Source: Planctomycetota bacterium
GTDB lineage: Bacteria; Planctomycetota; Phycisphaerae; SM23-33
Direction: 5' to 3'
DNA: 64,000 nucleotides
Assembly: GCA_009908915.1 (NCBI GenBank)
Contig: JAAAOJ010000007.1
Coordinates: 1-64,000 of the forward strand
Part shown: one piece after another, positions 1 to 8,407 of the stretch
Layout: the number at the start of each line of letters is the position of its first letter
Position numbering within the stretch: the first letter of the stretch is position 1
The notes under the pieces: model-generated
What the model saw: only the letters and a program-made list of their open reading frames with translations
Database searches by the model: none
What the model was told of the DNA's origin: nothing
Program-made: the position numbers and the translations under genes

Positions 1-241
1 CCGGTAAGCGGCGCAGAAGCAATCCCGCCCCAGGCCGAAGGCCGACGCGGCCGCACGGCGAAGCCGGGCGAGGCACGCGCAGCGGGCCTGGCGATAGGAG
101 TCCTTCAAGCCGCGACGCCCCGCCAAGCGCAGCGCCGGCGGGCCGGTAAGCGGCGCAGAAGCAATCCCGCCCCAGGCCGAAGGCCGACGCGGCCGCACGG
201 CGAAGCCGGGCGAGGCACGCGCAGCGGGCCTGGCGATAGGA
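1..241. repeat. 99-bp direct repeat, two copies
   Basis: Bases 1-99 recur without visible change at 143-241, giving a period of 142 bp. Both copies are very GC-rich and run from CCGGTAAGCGG to GGCGATAGGA; the 43-bp spacer has unrelated sequence. The array may continue left of the window. No protein or RNA family is recognised, so this is best read as a dispersed or tandem intergenic repeat. Confidence 0.85.
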
Positions 242-313
242 TCTTCCGCGAAGCGGGGTTCCTCCCGAAGTCCTGAGCGAGCATAAGCGAGTCGAAGGGC
301 GAAGGAAGCATGT

Positions 314-339
314 AGGGCGCGTAACAAGTTACGCACCCT
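314..339. repeat. GTAAC/GTTAC palindrome, copy A
   Basis: A 12-bp stem (one G/T-type mismatch) with a 2-nt AA loop; the right arm reads GTTACGCACCCT. The same palindrome occurs at 11494-11515 and 36229-36251. It lies 32 bp before the L,D-transpeptidase start. There is no T-run, so a dispersed repeat is more likely than a terminator. Confidence 0.7.
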
Positions 340-370
340 GCCACTCAAACTCGCCGGGGAGGCGACTGGA

Positions 371-1123
371 TTGGCGAACGAATCAAGGACTTGGCGTAGA
401 AGAACACTGGCGCTAGCGATTGTGGTAGTCGCCATGGGTGTCATTGGGCTTCTCGTGACACCGCTTGGCCGCTATGCCGGGTGGGCTTGGCGGCGGTTCG
501 CGGGTGGTGCGACGGTTAAACAACGATTGGAACAGTACGGGCCGGCTGCACGTGATCGGCTGAAGCCTTTCTTTGATGCAGCGGACATCGAGTATCCGCC
601 AACCAAACTGGCCCTGATCGGGATCAAGGAGAGCAAGCAGCTTGAAGTCTGGGGCCGCAATGGCGAGGTGGCGTTCCGATACGTGCGGACATATCCTGTG
701 TTGGCGGCAAGCGGACGACTCGGTCCGAAGTTGCGCGAAGGCGACCGACAGGTTCCCGAGGGGCTATATAGAATCGAATCACTGCACCCCAACAGCATGT
801 TTCATCTGGCGCTTCGCGTGAACTATCCTAACGAGGCTGATCGCATGCGCGCCAAAGCAGATGGCCGCTCGAATCTCGGCGGGGACATCATGATTCACGG
901 AAGCGATGCTTCGGCTGGATGTCTGGCGATGGGAGATCAGGCTGCTGAGGATCTTTTCGTACTGGTTGCTGATGTGGGATTGGCCAATACCGACTTGATT
1001 CTTGCGCCCGTTGATTTCAGGACCTCGTCGGCTGCTGTGTCTGCGGAGGCGCCTGTTTGGACAGAACAACGGTATTCAGAGATTCGCGAACGCATGAGCC
1101 GGTTTCATCGTGATCGACCATGA
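371..1123 (+). CDS. YkuD/YafK-type L,D-transpeptidase family protein
   Basis: A 250-residue protein with an N-terminal membrane segment (about residues 11-30, ALAIVVVAMGVIGLL), then a periplasmic domain. The catalytic signature HGSDASAGC places the conserved His at residue 176 and the nucleophile Cys at 184, as in YkuD-fold enzymes that crosslink peptidoglycan or attach proteins to it. The following AMGD resembles the YafK/DpaA subgroup. The frame opens with TTG at 371; an ATG at 435 would remove half of the membrane segment, so TTG is preferred. It stands alone. The family call is firm; the exact reaction (crosslinking, tethering or cleavage) cannot be told from sequence. Confidence 0.85.
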   Translation: MANESRTWRRRTLALAIVVVAMGVIGLLVTPLGRYAGWAWRRFAGGATVKQRLEQYGPAARDRLKPFFDAADIEYPPTKLALIGIKESKQLEVWGRNGEVAFRYVRTYPVLAASGRLGPKLREGDRQVPEGLYRIESLHPNSMFHLALRVNYPNEADRMRAKADGRSNLGGDIMIHGSDASAGCLAMGDQAAEDLFVLVADVGLANTDLILAPVDFRTSSAAVSAEAPVWTEQRYSEIRERMSRFHRDRP

Positions 1124-1155
1124 CGCAGTGGATCAAGCCGTCTACCGCATGATCA

Positions 1156-1201
1156 GGCCGATGCGAAGAATGCGAGGAATGCGAGGAATGCGAAGAACGC
1201 C
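1156..1201. repeat. imperfect 9-bp tandem repeat
   Basis: About four copies of a nine-base unit of the form GCGARGAAT run in tandem immediately after the transpeptidase gene and before the GGDEF remnant. Translated forward it gives MRRMRGMRG-like residues, but no gene uses it. Confidence 0.6.
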
Positions 1202-1261
1202 CAGATACGACCTGTGCCGGACCACCGCCACGGCCGGGCGAATGACCGCAGCAGCATTGGC

Positions 1262-1483
1262 GAAGGATTCCCGCACAAAGCCAGTTGCGGCGTCTCTCAG
1301 CTCTGCCGCAGTGACCAGAAGCTCGACGATGTAATTCAGCGAGCCGACGCGGCGCTTTACCACGCCAAGGCCACCGGGCGAGACCGGACCGTCGTCTACG
1401 AGGAACTCCGTTCCGCGCCCGCGGCTGACCTCCAAGCCGACTCGGTCAGGCAAATCGAAGTCGCCCCAATGCACAGCGTCTGA
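1262..1483 (+). pseudogene. GGDEF diguanylate cyclase C-terminal remnant
   Basis: The forward frame from about 1277 to 1408 reads ASCGVSQL, then DDVIQRADAALYHAKATGRD, then RTVVYEE. This is the ending typical of GGDEF domains (SxGVA, then RADxALYxAKxxGRNR). The GGDEF active-site half is missing upstream and the reading frame degenerates into the 9-bp repeat. A decayed fragment of a diguanylate cyclase is the best explanation. A short ORF could start at 1214, but it would lack the catalytic loop. Confidence 0.65.
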
Positions 1484-1905
1484 CACGTCTTCCGCCGTCA
1501 TGCATTTTCGTAGGAATGGGCTGCTACTGATTCTATCGCCGATCGTGCGATCGACAAACCTTTCCGCGGACGGAGCAAGGGCCGTCGGGAGTTTCGTCAT
1601 CATGTCACCTGGAATGCCCTTACTGGCCGCGTGCCTGGGCGGTTCGGGCCGACCCTTGCCGTTGCGTTCCCCCTCTCCGGCTGACCTGACCGCCCTCGCC
1701 GTTATCGCGGCGCCATGTGCGACAACCAAAGACGCCGGATCCGCTCCAGGATCGGTTGGAACAACCGCTTCAGGACGGCAATCCCCGCTCTGTGGTTTTG
1801 TGGTCACGTCGCCGCCAGACCCGGCTAGCGCTTGGGCCGTCGCGTTCACGTCGGTGTGAACACGGGATTGTCTGGCGCGATCGGGGACGATACCATGTCG
1901 GAACG
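1484..1905. other. gene-poor stretch before mntP
   Basis: No convincing gene on either strand. The open frames here encode low-complexity Ala/Pro/Arg-rich text with no family resemblance. I looked for a yybP-ykoY manganese riboswitch, which often precedes mntP, and could not identify its conserved core by eye. Confidence 0.4.
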
Positions 1906-2466
1906 ATGAGCGGGCTTGAGATCATGGCGATTGCGTTCGGCCTGGCGATGGACGCGTTTGCGGTGTCAATCGCCGCGGGCCTAACCTTGCCGAAGGTCAC
2001 CGGGGGGCACGTGCTGCGGCTCTCGTGGAACTTCGGGCTGTTCCAGTTCATGATGCCGATTCTCGGCTGGGCGGCGGGCAGGACCTTCGCGGCGGCCATC
2101 GAGACGTGGGACCACTGGGTGGCCTTCGGACTGCTGGCATTCGTGGGGCTTCACATGCTGTACGAGGCCCTCCACCCGCAGCGCGACACGCGCGAGCGTG
2201 GCGACCCGACGCGCGGCCTGCGGCTGTGGATGCTGTCGATTGCCACGAGCATCGACGCTCTGGCCGTCGGACTGACCATCGCATTCCTGAGGCAGTCGGT
2301 GTGGGTGCCGGCCCTCATCATCGGCCTGGTCGCCGGCGGGATGACGGTCATCGGCATACGCTTCGGCAGCAGGCTGGGCCACCGCTGGGAAGTCCGGGCC
2401 GAGGTGCTCGGCGGGCTCGTGCTGATCTTCATCGGCGCGAGAATCCTCTACACACACCTCGTGTGA
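1906..2466 (+). CDS. mntP: manganese efflux pump MntP
   Basis: A 186-residue polytopic membrane protein matching the usual MntP length of about 190. It has two homologous halves of three helices each. Each half carries an acidic signature: GLAMDAFAVSIAAGL near the N-terminus and ATSIDALAVGLTIAFL in the second half, where the Asp residues line the Mn2+ path in the family. It exports excess Mn2+. The ATG at 1906 gives the standard N-terminus; the frame is open further upstream, but that part has no MntP character. No linked Mn-regulatory gene is visible. Confidence 0.9.
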   Translation: MSGLEIMAIAFGLAMDAFAVSIAAGLTLPKVTGGHVLRLSWNFGLFQFMMPILGWAAGRTFAAAIETWDHWVAFGLLAFVGLHMLYEALHPQRDTRERGDPTRGLRLWMLSIATSIDALAVGLTIAFLRQSVWVPALIIGLVAGGMTVIGIRFGSRLGHRWEVRAEVLGGLVLIFIGARILYTHLV

Positions 2467-2469
2467 CAG

Positions 2470-2485
2470 CCGGCGAAGCCGGTTT
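2470..2485 (+). terminator. possible terminator after mntP
   Basis: A 5-bp GC stem (CCGGC/GCCGG) with a GAA loop is followed by TTT only a few bases after the mntP stop. The stem is short and the T-run is weak. Confidence 0.3.
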
Positions 2486-2490
2486 CGCTC

Positions 2491-2520
2491 TTCGTATAAC
2501 GACGCCAGGGCTGCTATAAT
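2491..2520 (+). promoter_or_regulatory. candidate sigma70-type promoter for sppA
   Basis: A perfect TATAAT lies at 2515-2520, 66 bp before the sppA start. The best -35 candidate is the weak TTCGTA at 2491-2496 with an 18-bp spacer. The call rests mostly on the -10 box. Confidence 0.4.
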
Positions 2521-2586
2521 CCAGAACACGATTCCTGCGTCGATCGGCCCCCGCTCGGCGCCTGGTGAACAACACGGGAGCCCCTC

Positions 2587-3717
2587 ATGGAACCGACCGA
2601 TTACACGACGCCCTCGCACTCCGAGCCGCCCGAGCGCCAGCCGTCGCCGGCCGCCCCCCCACCGCCACCGCCCGCGGCCCCTACCCCACGGCAGGGCTGG
2701 CCCACCTGGCCCCAGCCGCCACGGAAACCCAGCCTCGGTAAGCGATTGCTCAAGGGCCTGTTCGTCATGGTCCTAGGGGTCTCGCTCCTGCTGAACCTCT
2801 ACCTGCTGGTGGCCGTGGCGGCCCTCAGCGGCATGGGCCTCCAGGAGCGGGTCCTCCGCGAGGGCGAGGACGACCAGGTCGTCGCCGTCTGGACCGTCAG
2901 TGGCGCGATCATGGGCGACTCCGTCGAGGCCTTCCGACGCTTCCACCACACCGTGGTCACCACGCCCGAGGTCAAAGCCGTCGTCCTCCGCGTCGACAGC
3001 CCGGGCGGCGGCGTCGCGGCCAGCGACGAAATCCACGCCATGGTCCGCGACCTTCGCAACCGCATGCCGGTCGTGGTCAGCATGGGCAGCCTCGCGGCGA
3101 GTGGAGGGTACTACATTTCCGCGCCCGCCAACGAGATCTTTGCCGAGCACGGCACGGCAACGGGCAGCATCGGTGTGATCGCCCAGATACCCAACGTCGG
3201 CGGCACGGCCGAGAAGATCGGCCTGGAGATGCAAATCGTCAAGAGTTCCAACGCCGAATACTGGAAAGACATGCTCAGCCCGTACCGCCAGATGCAGCCG
3301 CGCGAACGCAAGCGGCTCAAGGAGATTCTCGACGCCATGCAGACGCGGTTCGAGGCCGTGGTGGCCGACGGTCGCGGCGACCGGCTGAATATCCGGGAGC
3401 GAACGTTCGAGGTCACGCTACCGAACGGCGAGACGGCGATCCGCACCGAGACCGCGCCGTTCAACGGAATGGTCTACACGGCTGCCGAGGCCCAACAGAT
3501 GGGGCTGGTCGACACGATCGGCTATGAAAGCGATGCCATGGACAAGGCCGCTGCCCTCGCCGGCCTCGGCGACCCGACAATCGTCCGGTTCGACCTCCGC
3601 GAGCCGCTGCTGAGCACCATCCTCGGCCAGTCGCCCACCAGTGCCCTGGATATGAAGGTCGAACTTCTCGAGGAACTCCGCACGCCGCGTTTCATGTACC
3701 TCTGCACGCTGCCGTGA
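2587..3717 (+). CDS. sppA: signal peptide peptidase SppA (S49 serine protease)
   Basis: A 376-residue membrane-anchored protease. A Pro-rich cytoplasmic tail (residues 1-50) precedes one membrane helix (about 57-80) and a single S49 domain. The nucleophile Ser172 sits in LAASGGYYIS and the general-base Lys219 in IVKSSNAEYWKD, the Ser/Lys dyad of the short, B. subtilis-type SppA. It degrades leftover signal peptides and other membrane peptides. TATGSIGV after the nucleophile is also typical. Its stop overlaps the next gene's GTG start (GTGA at 3714-3717), indicating translational coupling. Confidence 0.92.
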   Translation: MEPTDYTTPSHSEPPERQPSPAAPPPPPPAAPTPRQGWPTWPQPPRKPSLGKRLLKGLFVMVLGVSLLLNLYLLVAVAALSGMGLQERVLREGEDDQVVAVWTVSGAIMGDSVEAFRRFHHTVVTTPEVKAVVLRVDSPGGGVAASDEIHAMVRDLRNRMPVVVSMGSLAASGGYYISAPANEIFAEHGTATGSIGVIAQIPNVGGTAEKIGLEMQIVKSSNAEYWKDMLSPYRQMQPRERKRLKEILDAMQTRFEAVVADGRGDRLNIRERTFEVTLPNGETAIRTETAPFNGMVYTAAEAQQMGLVDTIGYESDAMDKAAALAGLGDPTIVRFDLREPLLSTILGQSPTSALDMKVELLEELRTPRFMYLCTLP

Positions 3718-6071
3718 GGACGCCCTTGCACTGCCGCATCGCCTGCATCCTGTGTTGCCTGGCCACACTGGCGACGGCCCAGCCGCCTGCCGGGCCGGTC
3801 GGTCGCCCTGAGCGCACCGACCGCCAGTCCGCGCCGGCTGTCGACGCCGAGGCCGTCGACCGCGCGATCGACCGCGCGAGCCAGTACCTGTTGGGTCAAA
3901 TCGAGGACAGCGGCGCCGTCGCCGGCGAGTACCCAGCGACGAACCCCCGCCACGGCGGGCGAACCGTATTGACGATCTACGCCCTGCTGCGGGCCGGCGT
4001 GGACCCCGCCGACAGCAACGCCCTGGCCCATGCCATCGACTGGGCCATGCAGGCCAAGCTCTGGGGCACATACGCAGTGGGCTTCCGTGCCGCGGCCATG
4101 AGCAAACTCAAGGACGACCGGGCTGGTCAGTTGATGCATCGCGACGCCGGCTGGCTGCTGAAGGCCGCCGGCAAGGGAGGCGCATACACCTACACCTCCG
4201 CCGGCGGAGAGTTGAACGAAGACTACGACAACTCCAACGGCCACATCGCCGCCATGGGTATCTCGGCGGCAGCCGGCCGGGGCGTCAAGATTCCGCTGAC
4301 ATATTGGAAGGACGTGCAGACACACTGGCTGGCCCAGCAGCAGCCCGACGGTGGCTGGGGCTATCGTCTGCGGCCCGGCGAGTCGGCTCCGACAGCCCAG
4401 ACATACGGCTCGATGACGGCCGCGGGCGTGGCCACGCTCTACGCCTGCGTCGACCGCCTCGGACGCGAGCACTTCGTCCGCTGCAAGCCGGCGCCGCACG
4501 GCGAGGCGATCTCGCGCGGCCTGGAGTGGCTGGAGAAGAATTTCTCGGCCCGGTTGAACCCGCGCAAGGGCGTCGAGTGGTACTACTACTGGCTCTTCGG
4601 CCTGCAGCGTGTCGGCTCGCTGACCGGTCGCAAGCTTATCGGCCAGGCGGACTGGTACGCCGCAGGGACGGACCAACTCCTCAAGCGTCAACACACGGAC
4701 GGCAGTTGGGGCTTCGGCGAACGGACCGACTCGACGGCCCTTGCGTTGCTGTTCCTTTCGCACGGCCGCGCGCCGACGCTGCTGAACAAGATCCGCACGG
4801 CCGGCCGATGGAATGCCCGTCCGCGCGACGCGGCAAACCTGGTCGCCTGGCTCGGCTATACCTACGAACGGCGGCTGGGCTGGCAAGTCATCGGCGTCGA
4901 CGCCCCGGACGCCGACTGGGACGATGCCCGCATCCTCTACATCTCCGGCGCCGGGCCACTGGTCCTCAGCGACAAGCAGGTCGACCGTCTTCGCCAGTTC
5001 GTCCAACGCGGCGGGCTGATCCTCTCCGAGGCGGCCGCCAACAACGGCGACTTCACCATGGACATGCACCGGATCTACCAGCGTATGTTCCCGCGCTATC
5101 GCCTCGGTCGCCTGAGCGGCCGACACCCCATCTACACGCTGCAATTCACTGACACGCAGCCCGGCGGGCTTTTTGCCGTCCACAACGGCGTGCGCCCGCT
5201 GGCGATCCATGCCCCGCAGGAGCTCTCGCTCGCCCTGCAACTCGGGCCCCACGCCAGACAGCGGCCGAGCTTCAATCTGATGGCCAACCTCTACCTGTAC
5301 CTCACCGAGATGGGCTCGGTCGCGCCGCGCGGCGCGGCCACCTGGACGCCGCCCGAGGTCGTTGAGCCAAAGCGAACGTTGCGCGTCGCGCGGCTGGCCT
5401 ACGACGGCAACTTCGACCCCGAGCCTCTGGCCTTCGACCGCCTGGCCCTGATGCTCGCCCGCGATCGGAAGGTCAAGCTGGAGGTCTCCTGGCCGATGGA
5501 CCCGAGGAAGCTGTCCGCCAGCGACTGGCCCGTCGCGCACATGACCGGCACGGACTCGGTCACCCTCAACGACGAGCAGGTCGCCGCTTTGAAGCGGTAC
5601 CTCGCTGATGACGGTATGCTCATTGCCGACGCCGCCGGCGGGTCGAAGGATTTTGCCGCATCGTTCCTGGCCCTGGCGGGGCAGATTGTGGACACCGGAA
5701 AGCTGCTCAAACTGCCCCGAAGTTCGCCCGTCTACACGACCGGACCGTACGACGTCTCGGCTGTTTCATACCGCCGCGGCGCATTCGAGGCCGCTGCCGA
5801 GACACCGCGGCATGACCCGCGGCTCCAGGCCGTCTACGTCAACGACGCCCCCGCCATCGTCTTCTCGCTGGAGGACCTCTCGGCCGGGCTGGTCGGCTAT
5901 CCGTTGCAGGGCATGGCGGGCTACAGCCCCACCTCCGCTCGCCACCTGATGGCCAATCTGCTGTGGTACGCCCATCGCAAGACGGAACCCGATGCGTCGG
6001 CCACCGCGGCTCCGCGGGCCGTCGACCTCGACGCCGACGCTGACGCGACGGTCACAGAAGAGAGCGAATGA
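3714..6071 (+). CDS. secreted prenyltransferase/squalene-cyclase-repeat protein with tandem DUF4159-like domains
   Basis: A 785-residue protein with a signal peptide (residues 1-22, ending ATAQ). Residues about 45-370 form an alpha/alpha-barrel with QW-type repeats (QQPDGGWGY, QHTDGSWGF) like squalene cyclase/prenyltransferase folds. Two Rossmann-like DUF4159 modules follow: about 390-520 (ARILYISGAGPLVLSDKQV) and about 545-760 (LRVARLAYDGNFDPEPLAF). No cyclase catalytic DxDD motif is evident, so a binding or scaffold role is more likely than terpene chemistry. The GTG start overlaps the sppA stop, and the 3' end overlaps the convergent HAD gene by 20 bp. Large secreted proteins of this type are common in Planctomycetota; the function is unknown. 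Confidence 0.85.
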   Translation: MRTPLHCRIACILCCLATLATAQPPAGPVGRPERTDRQSAPAVDAEAVDRAIDRASQYLLGQIEDSGAVAGEYPATNPRHGGRTVLTIYALLRAGVDPADSNALAHAIDWAMQAKLWGTYAVGFRAAAMSKLKDDRAGQLMHRDAGWLLKAAGKGGAYTYTSAGGELNEDYDNSNGHIAAMGISAAAGRGVKIPLTYWKDVQTHWLAQQQPDGGWGYRLRPGESAPTAQTYGSMTAAGVATLYACVDRLGREHFVRCKPAPHGEAISRGLEWLEKNFSARLNPRKGVEWYYYWLFGLQRVGSLTGRKLIGQADWYAAGTDQLLKRQHTDGSWGFGERTDSTALALLFLSHGRAPTLLNKIRTAGRWNARPRDAANLVAWLGYTYERRLGWQVIGVDAPDADWDDARILYISGAGPLVLSDKQVDRLRQFVQRGGLILSEAAANNGDFTMDMHRIYQRMFPRYRLGRLSGRHPIYTLQFTDTQPGGLFAVHNGVRPLAIHAPQELSLALQLGPHARQRPSFNLMANLYLYLTEMGSVAPRGAATWTPPEVVEPKRTLRVARLAYDGNFDPEPLAFDRLALMLARDRKVKLEVSWPMDPRKLSASDWPVAHMTGTDSVTLNDEQVAALKRYLADDGMLIADAAGGSKDFAASFLALAGQIVDTGKLLKLPRSSPVYTTGPYDVSAVSYRRGAFEAAAETPRHDPRLQAVYVNDAPAIVFSLEDLSAGLVGYPLQGMAGYSPTSARHLMANLLWYAHRKTEPDASATAAPRAVDLDADADATVTEESE

Positions 6072-6891
6072 ACGCCGCCAGACCATCCTCGGCCACGGCG
6101 TCCGCCGAGTCGCGGACATGCGCCGGCGCCTGCGGCATGGCCACCCCAAGACCGGCCGCCTCGATCAGCGGCAGGTCGTTGACGTCGTCGCCGACGGCTG
6201 CCACGGCCCCCAGACCGATGCGATAGGCCTGGGCGATGTAGGCGACCGCATGACGTTTGCTGGCCTCGAGGGCGAACGCCTCCACGACCGTCACCCCGTA
6301 GTTTGGCGCGAAAATGGTATGGACGTTCATCGACTCGCCGAACTGCTCGACAAGCGTTGCCTCCACCGCCGGTCCGTCGGCCGGGTCGACCAGGGCGTTG
6401 AGTCGCAAGACGGGCGGCTGGTCGTTGCCGAAACCTGCAATCTCTCGGACCTTGACCCGCGGCATGCGGCCGAACCATCGCTCGCAAACGTCGTCGTAGT
6501 CGAGGCCCGGCACGGCCAGGTAATCCAGCCCCCACCGCCAGGCGTCGACGGTGCCCATGGCGGAGTAGCCCGCCTCGGCGAGCGTCTCGGCGAAGGCGGC
6601 GGCCAGATCTCGCGGAATGCTTCGCTGCCAGAGCGTCCGGCCCGTTGCCGGCTCGACGACCATCGCCCCGCCAACGACGGCCATCGCCTCGGCCGGTCGA
6701 TCGACCGGCCAGGCAAGCTGCTGCCAGACGTCGACGGTCTCGACATAGCTGCGCCCCGTGGCGAGGCAGACGCGCAGCCCGGCGCCGGCCACATCGGCAA
6801 TGGCCGTGCGGACGTCCGGGGCGACGCGATTGTCCGGCTGAACCAGCGTTCCATCGACGTCGAGGGCCAGCAGCTTGATGTCCTTCGTCAT
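6052..6891 (-). CDS. HAD-superfamily hydrolase, Cof type
   Basis: A 279-residue HAD phosphatase. Motif I LALDVDGTLV is at the N-terminus, motif II is LATGRS, and motif IV is VGDDVNDLPLI near the C-terminus. The large C2-type cap between motifs II and III places it with Cof-like sugar or nucleotide phosphate phosphatases. The ATG at 6891 is preceded by GGAAGGAG at good spacing, so the upstream in-frame ATG is not used. The gene is convergent with the DUF4159 gene, overlapping by 20 bp. The substrate cannot be inferred. Confidence 0.88.
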   Translation of the reverse strand: MTKDIKLLALDVDGTLVQPDNRVAPDVRTAIADVAGAGLRVCLATGRSYVETVDVWQQLAWPVDRPAEAMAVVGGAMVVEPATGRTLWQRSIPRDLAAAFAETLAEAGYSAMGTVDAWRWGLDYLAVPGLDYDDVCERWFGRMPRVKVREIAGFGNDQPPVLRLNALVDPADGPAVEATLVEQFGESMNVHTIFAPNYGVTVVEAFALEASKRHAVAYIAQAYRIGLGAVAAVGDDVNDLPLIEAAGLGVAMPQAPAHVRDSADAVAEDGLAAFIRSLL

Positions 6892-6964
6892 GTGGACTCC
6901 TTCCAGCGACAAACCGCATCCCGAGCATTGCCACCACGGGGCGTGGCAGCCTATCATGGACGCG

Positions 6965-7801
6965 ATGAGAATCCAACTTGGTTATACGCCGGACGCTGAT
7001 GACGTTTACATGCTGCACGCGCTGCTGGACGGCAAGGTCGACGCGCGCGGCTTGGAGTTCGTGCCCGCCGAGGGCAACCTCCAGACGCTCAACGACCGTG
7101 CCAGCCGCGGCGAGCTGGAAGCGACGATGATCTCCGCGGCCAGCTACGCCCTCGTGCGGAAGCACTACGTGCTCGGCGAAGCCGGCAGCAGCTTCGGTAT
7201 CGGCTGCGGGCCGGTGATCCTCGCCCGCGAGGCACTCAGCGAGGAAGCGCTGGCCGGCAAGACCATCGCCATCCCCGGCGCGACGACCACCGCCTACGCC
7301 GTCCTGCAGCTTTACATGCCCACGTTGCGAACGCGCATCCTGCCGTTCGACAAGCTCATCCCCGCCGTCGAGGCCGGCCTGGTCGACTGCGCCCTGGTTA
7401 TCCACGAGGAGTTCATCGCCTACAAACAATACGGCCTGCGCGTGGTGACCGATCTGAGCGACTGGTGGGCCGACCGCAGCGGCAAACTGCCCATGCCCGT
7501 GACCTGCTTCGCTCTCAGCCGCACGCTGGACGAAGACGTTCACAAACGCATCGTCGCGACCATCGCCGACAGCGCCACGTACGCCCTGCAGCATCGCAGC
7601 GAAGTGCTCGTCGCGGCCATGAAGTACAGCCACGGCGCCCAGCCGCTGGCCGTCGACCGCTTTGTCCGCGAATACGTCAACACCCACTCGATCGAGATGG
7701 GCGACGCCGGGCGCGTGGCGCTTGAGACGTTCTTCGAGCAGACCGCCCGGGCAGGCATCCTCCCCAAGGCCCTGCCCCTCGATATCGTCGGCCGTGAGTA
7801 A
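6965..7801 (+). CDS. MqnA/MqnD-family periplasmic-binding-fold enzyme (futalosine menaquinone pathway-like)
   Basis: A 278-residue protein of the MqnA/MqnD family. It opens with MRIQLGYTPDADDVYMLHAL, comparable to the N-terminal substrate loop of MqnD (1,4-dihydroxy-6-naphthoate synthase). It also has TMISAASYALV, GKTIAIPGATTTAY and DCALVIHEEFI, as expected for this fold. Family members act late in futalosine-dependent menaquinone synthesis. No other mqn gene is in the window, and related orphan proteins of unknown role exist, so the pathway assignment is tentative. An in-frame ATG at 6956 is an alternative start. It is divergent from the HAD gene. Confidence 0.72.
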   Translation: MRIQLGYTPDADDVYMLHALLDGKVDARGLEFVPAEGNLQTLNDRASRGELEATMISAASYALVRKHYVLGEAGSSFGIGCGPVILAREALSEEALAGKTIAIPGATTTAYAVLQLYMPTLRTRILPFDKLIPAVEAGLVDCALVIHEEFIAYKQYGLRVVTDLSDWWADRSGKLPMPVTCFALSRTLDEDVHKRIVATIADSATYALQHRSEVLVAAMKYSHGAQPLAVDRFVREYVNTHSIEMGDAGRVALETFFEQTARAGILPKALPLDIVGRE

Positions 7802-7921
7802 CGGCCCTTTGGCAGCCCGTTCGTTGATTGGTCAACTCGGTCATTCGGCAATTTGCACAAAACCGATTGTTCGGCACGATGGCCCGCACGCAACAAGCTC
7901 GACCGCGGCAGCGATGGTTTT

Positions 7922-8242
7922 CTAAATCAGAAACGTGCTGCTGGAACAGGCCCACGGCGTGTTGTCCTGCGGCCGCTCGACGCGGTCACCCTCGCAAGCC
8001 GATCGAAAGCCCAGCACATCCGTTGGATACCACGTGCCGGCCCCTTTCCGGTTGCACCGATGCAGGGCACAGAGCAGTTCGGTGCATCGCCCGCCGCACT
8101 GGCCGCATCGCGCATGACGCACGTCGAACGTGCCGTCCGCCCGCAGGAGGTAGCGCCCGTTGGCGTCACACGGGTACGAGCCGGTGACGTAACGCGCGAT
8201 GTGCGGGCAGGCGATCAGGATGCGTTCTCGGCATTCCAACAT
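7922..8242 (-). CDS. small cysteine-rich protein, unknown function
   Basis: A 106-residue hypothetical protein read from ATG 8242, which has AGGA five bases upstream; the frame is open to 8392, so a longer form is possible. Seven or more cysteines include a CGQCGGRC cluster and LLCALHRC, plausible metal or Fe-S ligands. There is a two-strand-like segment NGRYLLRADGTFDVRHARC. No signal peptide is seen and no named family is recognised. Coding is supported by the absence of a better frame and by orderly amphipathic text; confidence is moderate. Confidence 0.5.
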   Translation of the reverse strand: MLECRERILIACPHIARYVTGSYPCDANGRYLLRADGTFDVRHARCGQCGGRCTELLCALHRCNRKGAGTWYPTDVLGFRSACEGDRVERPQDNTPWACSSSTFLI

Positions 8243-8407
8243 CGTTTCCTGAAAAGGGATGCGTCCTGCCACATATCGGAACACCATCACAACGGATTCA
8301 GGAAACGGCCAAGCAATCAAGGCGCGGATTCCGCGGATCACAAGAGACTTTATGTCAATCCGCTGCCATCCTGGTGACGCAGGGCAAGCCACAGGCAGGT
8401 CCTCAAG

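Noticed and set aside
1..241. CRISPR array from the direct repeats at the window edge
   Set aside because: The repeat is 99 bp with one visible spacer of 43 bp and no cas genes; far outside CRISPR repeat size.
1142..1849. Minus-strand 235-codon frame opposite the GGDEF remnant
   Set aside because: Composition is random-looking and it covers the recognisable GGDEF text on the plus strand.
1700..1905. Manganese (yybP-ykoY) riboswitch before mntP
   Set aside because: I looked for the conserved core and could not align it; a covariance-model search would decide.
3522..5540. 672-codon open frame on the minus strand
   Set aside because: Antisense shadow of the SppA end and the DUF4159 protein, which have clear domains on the plus strand.
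5921..7687. 588-codon open frame on the minus strand
   Set aside because: It overlaps the HAD gene in another frame and is antisense to the MqnA/MqnD-like gene; no family character.
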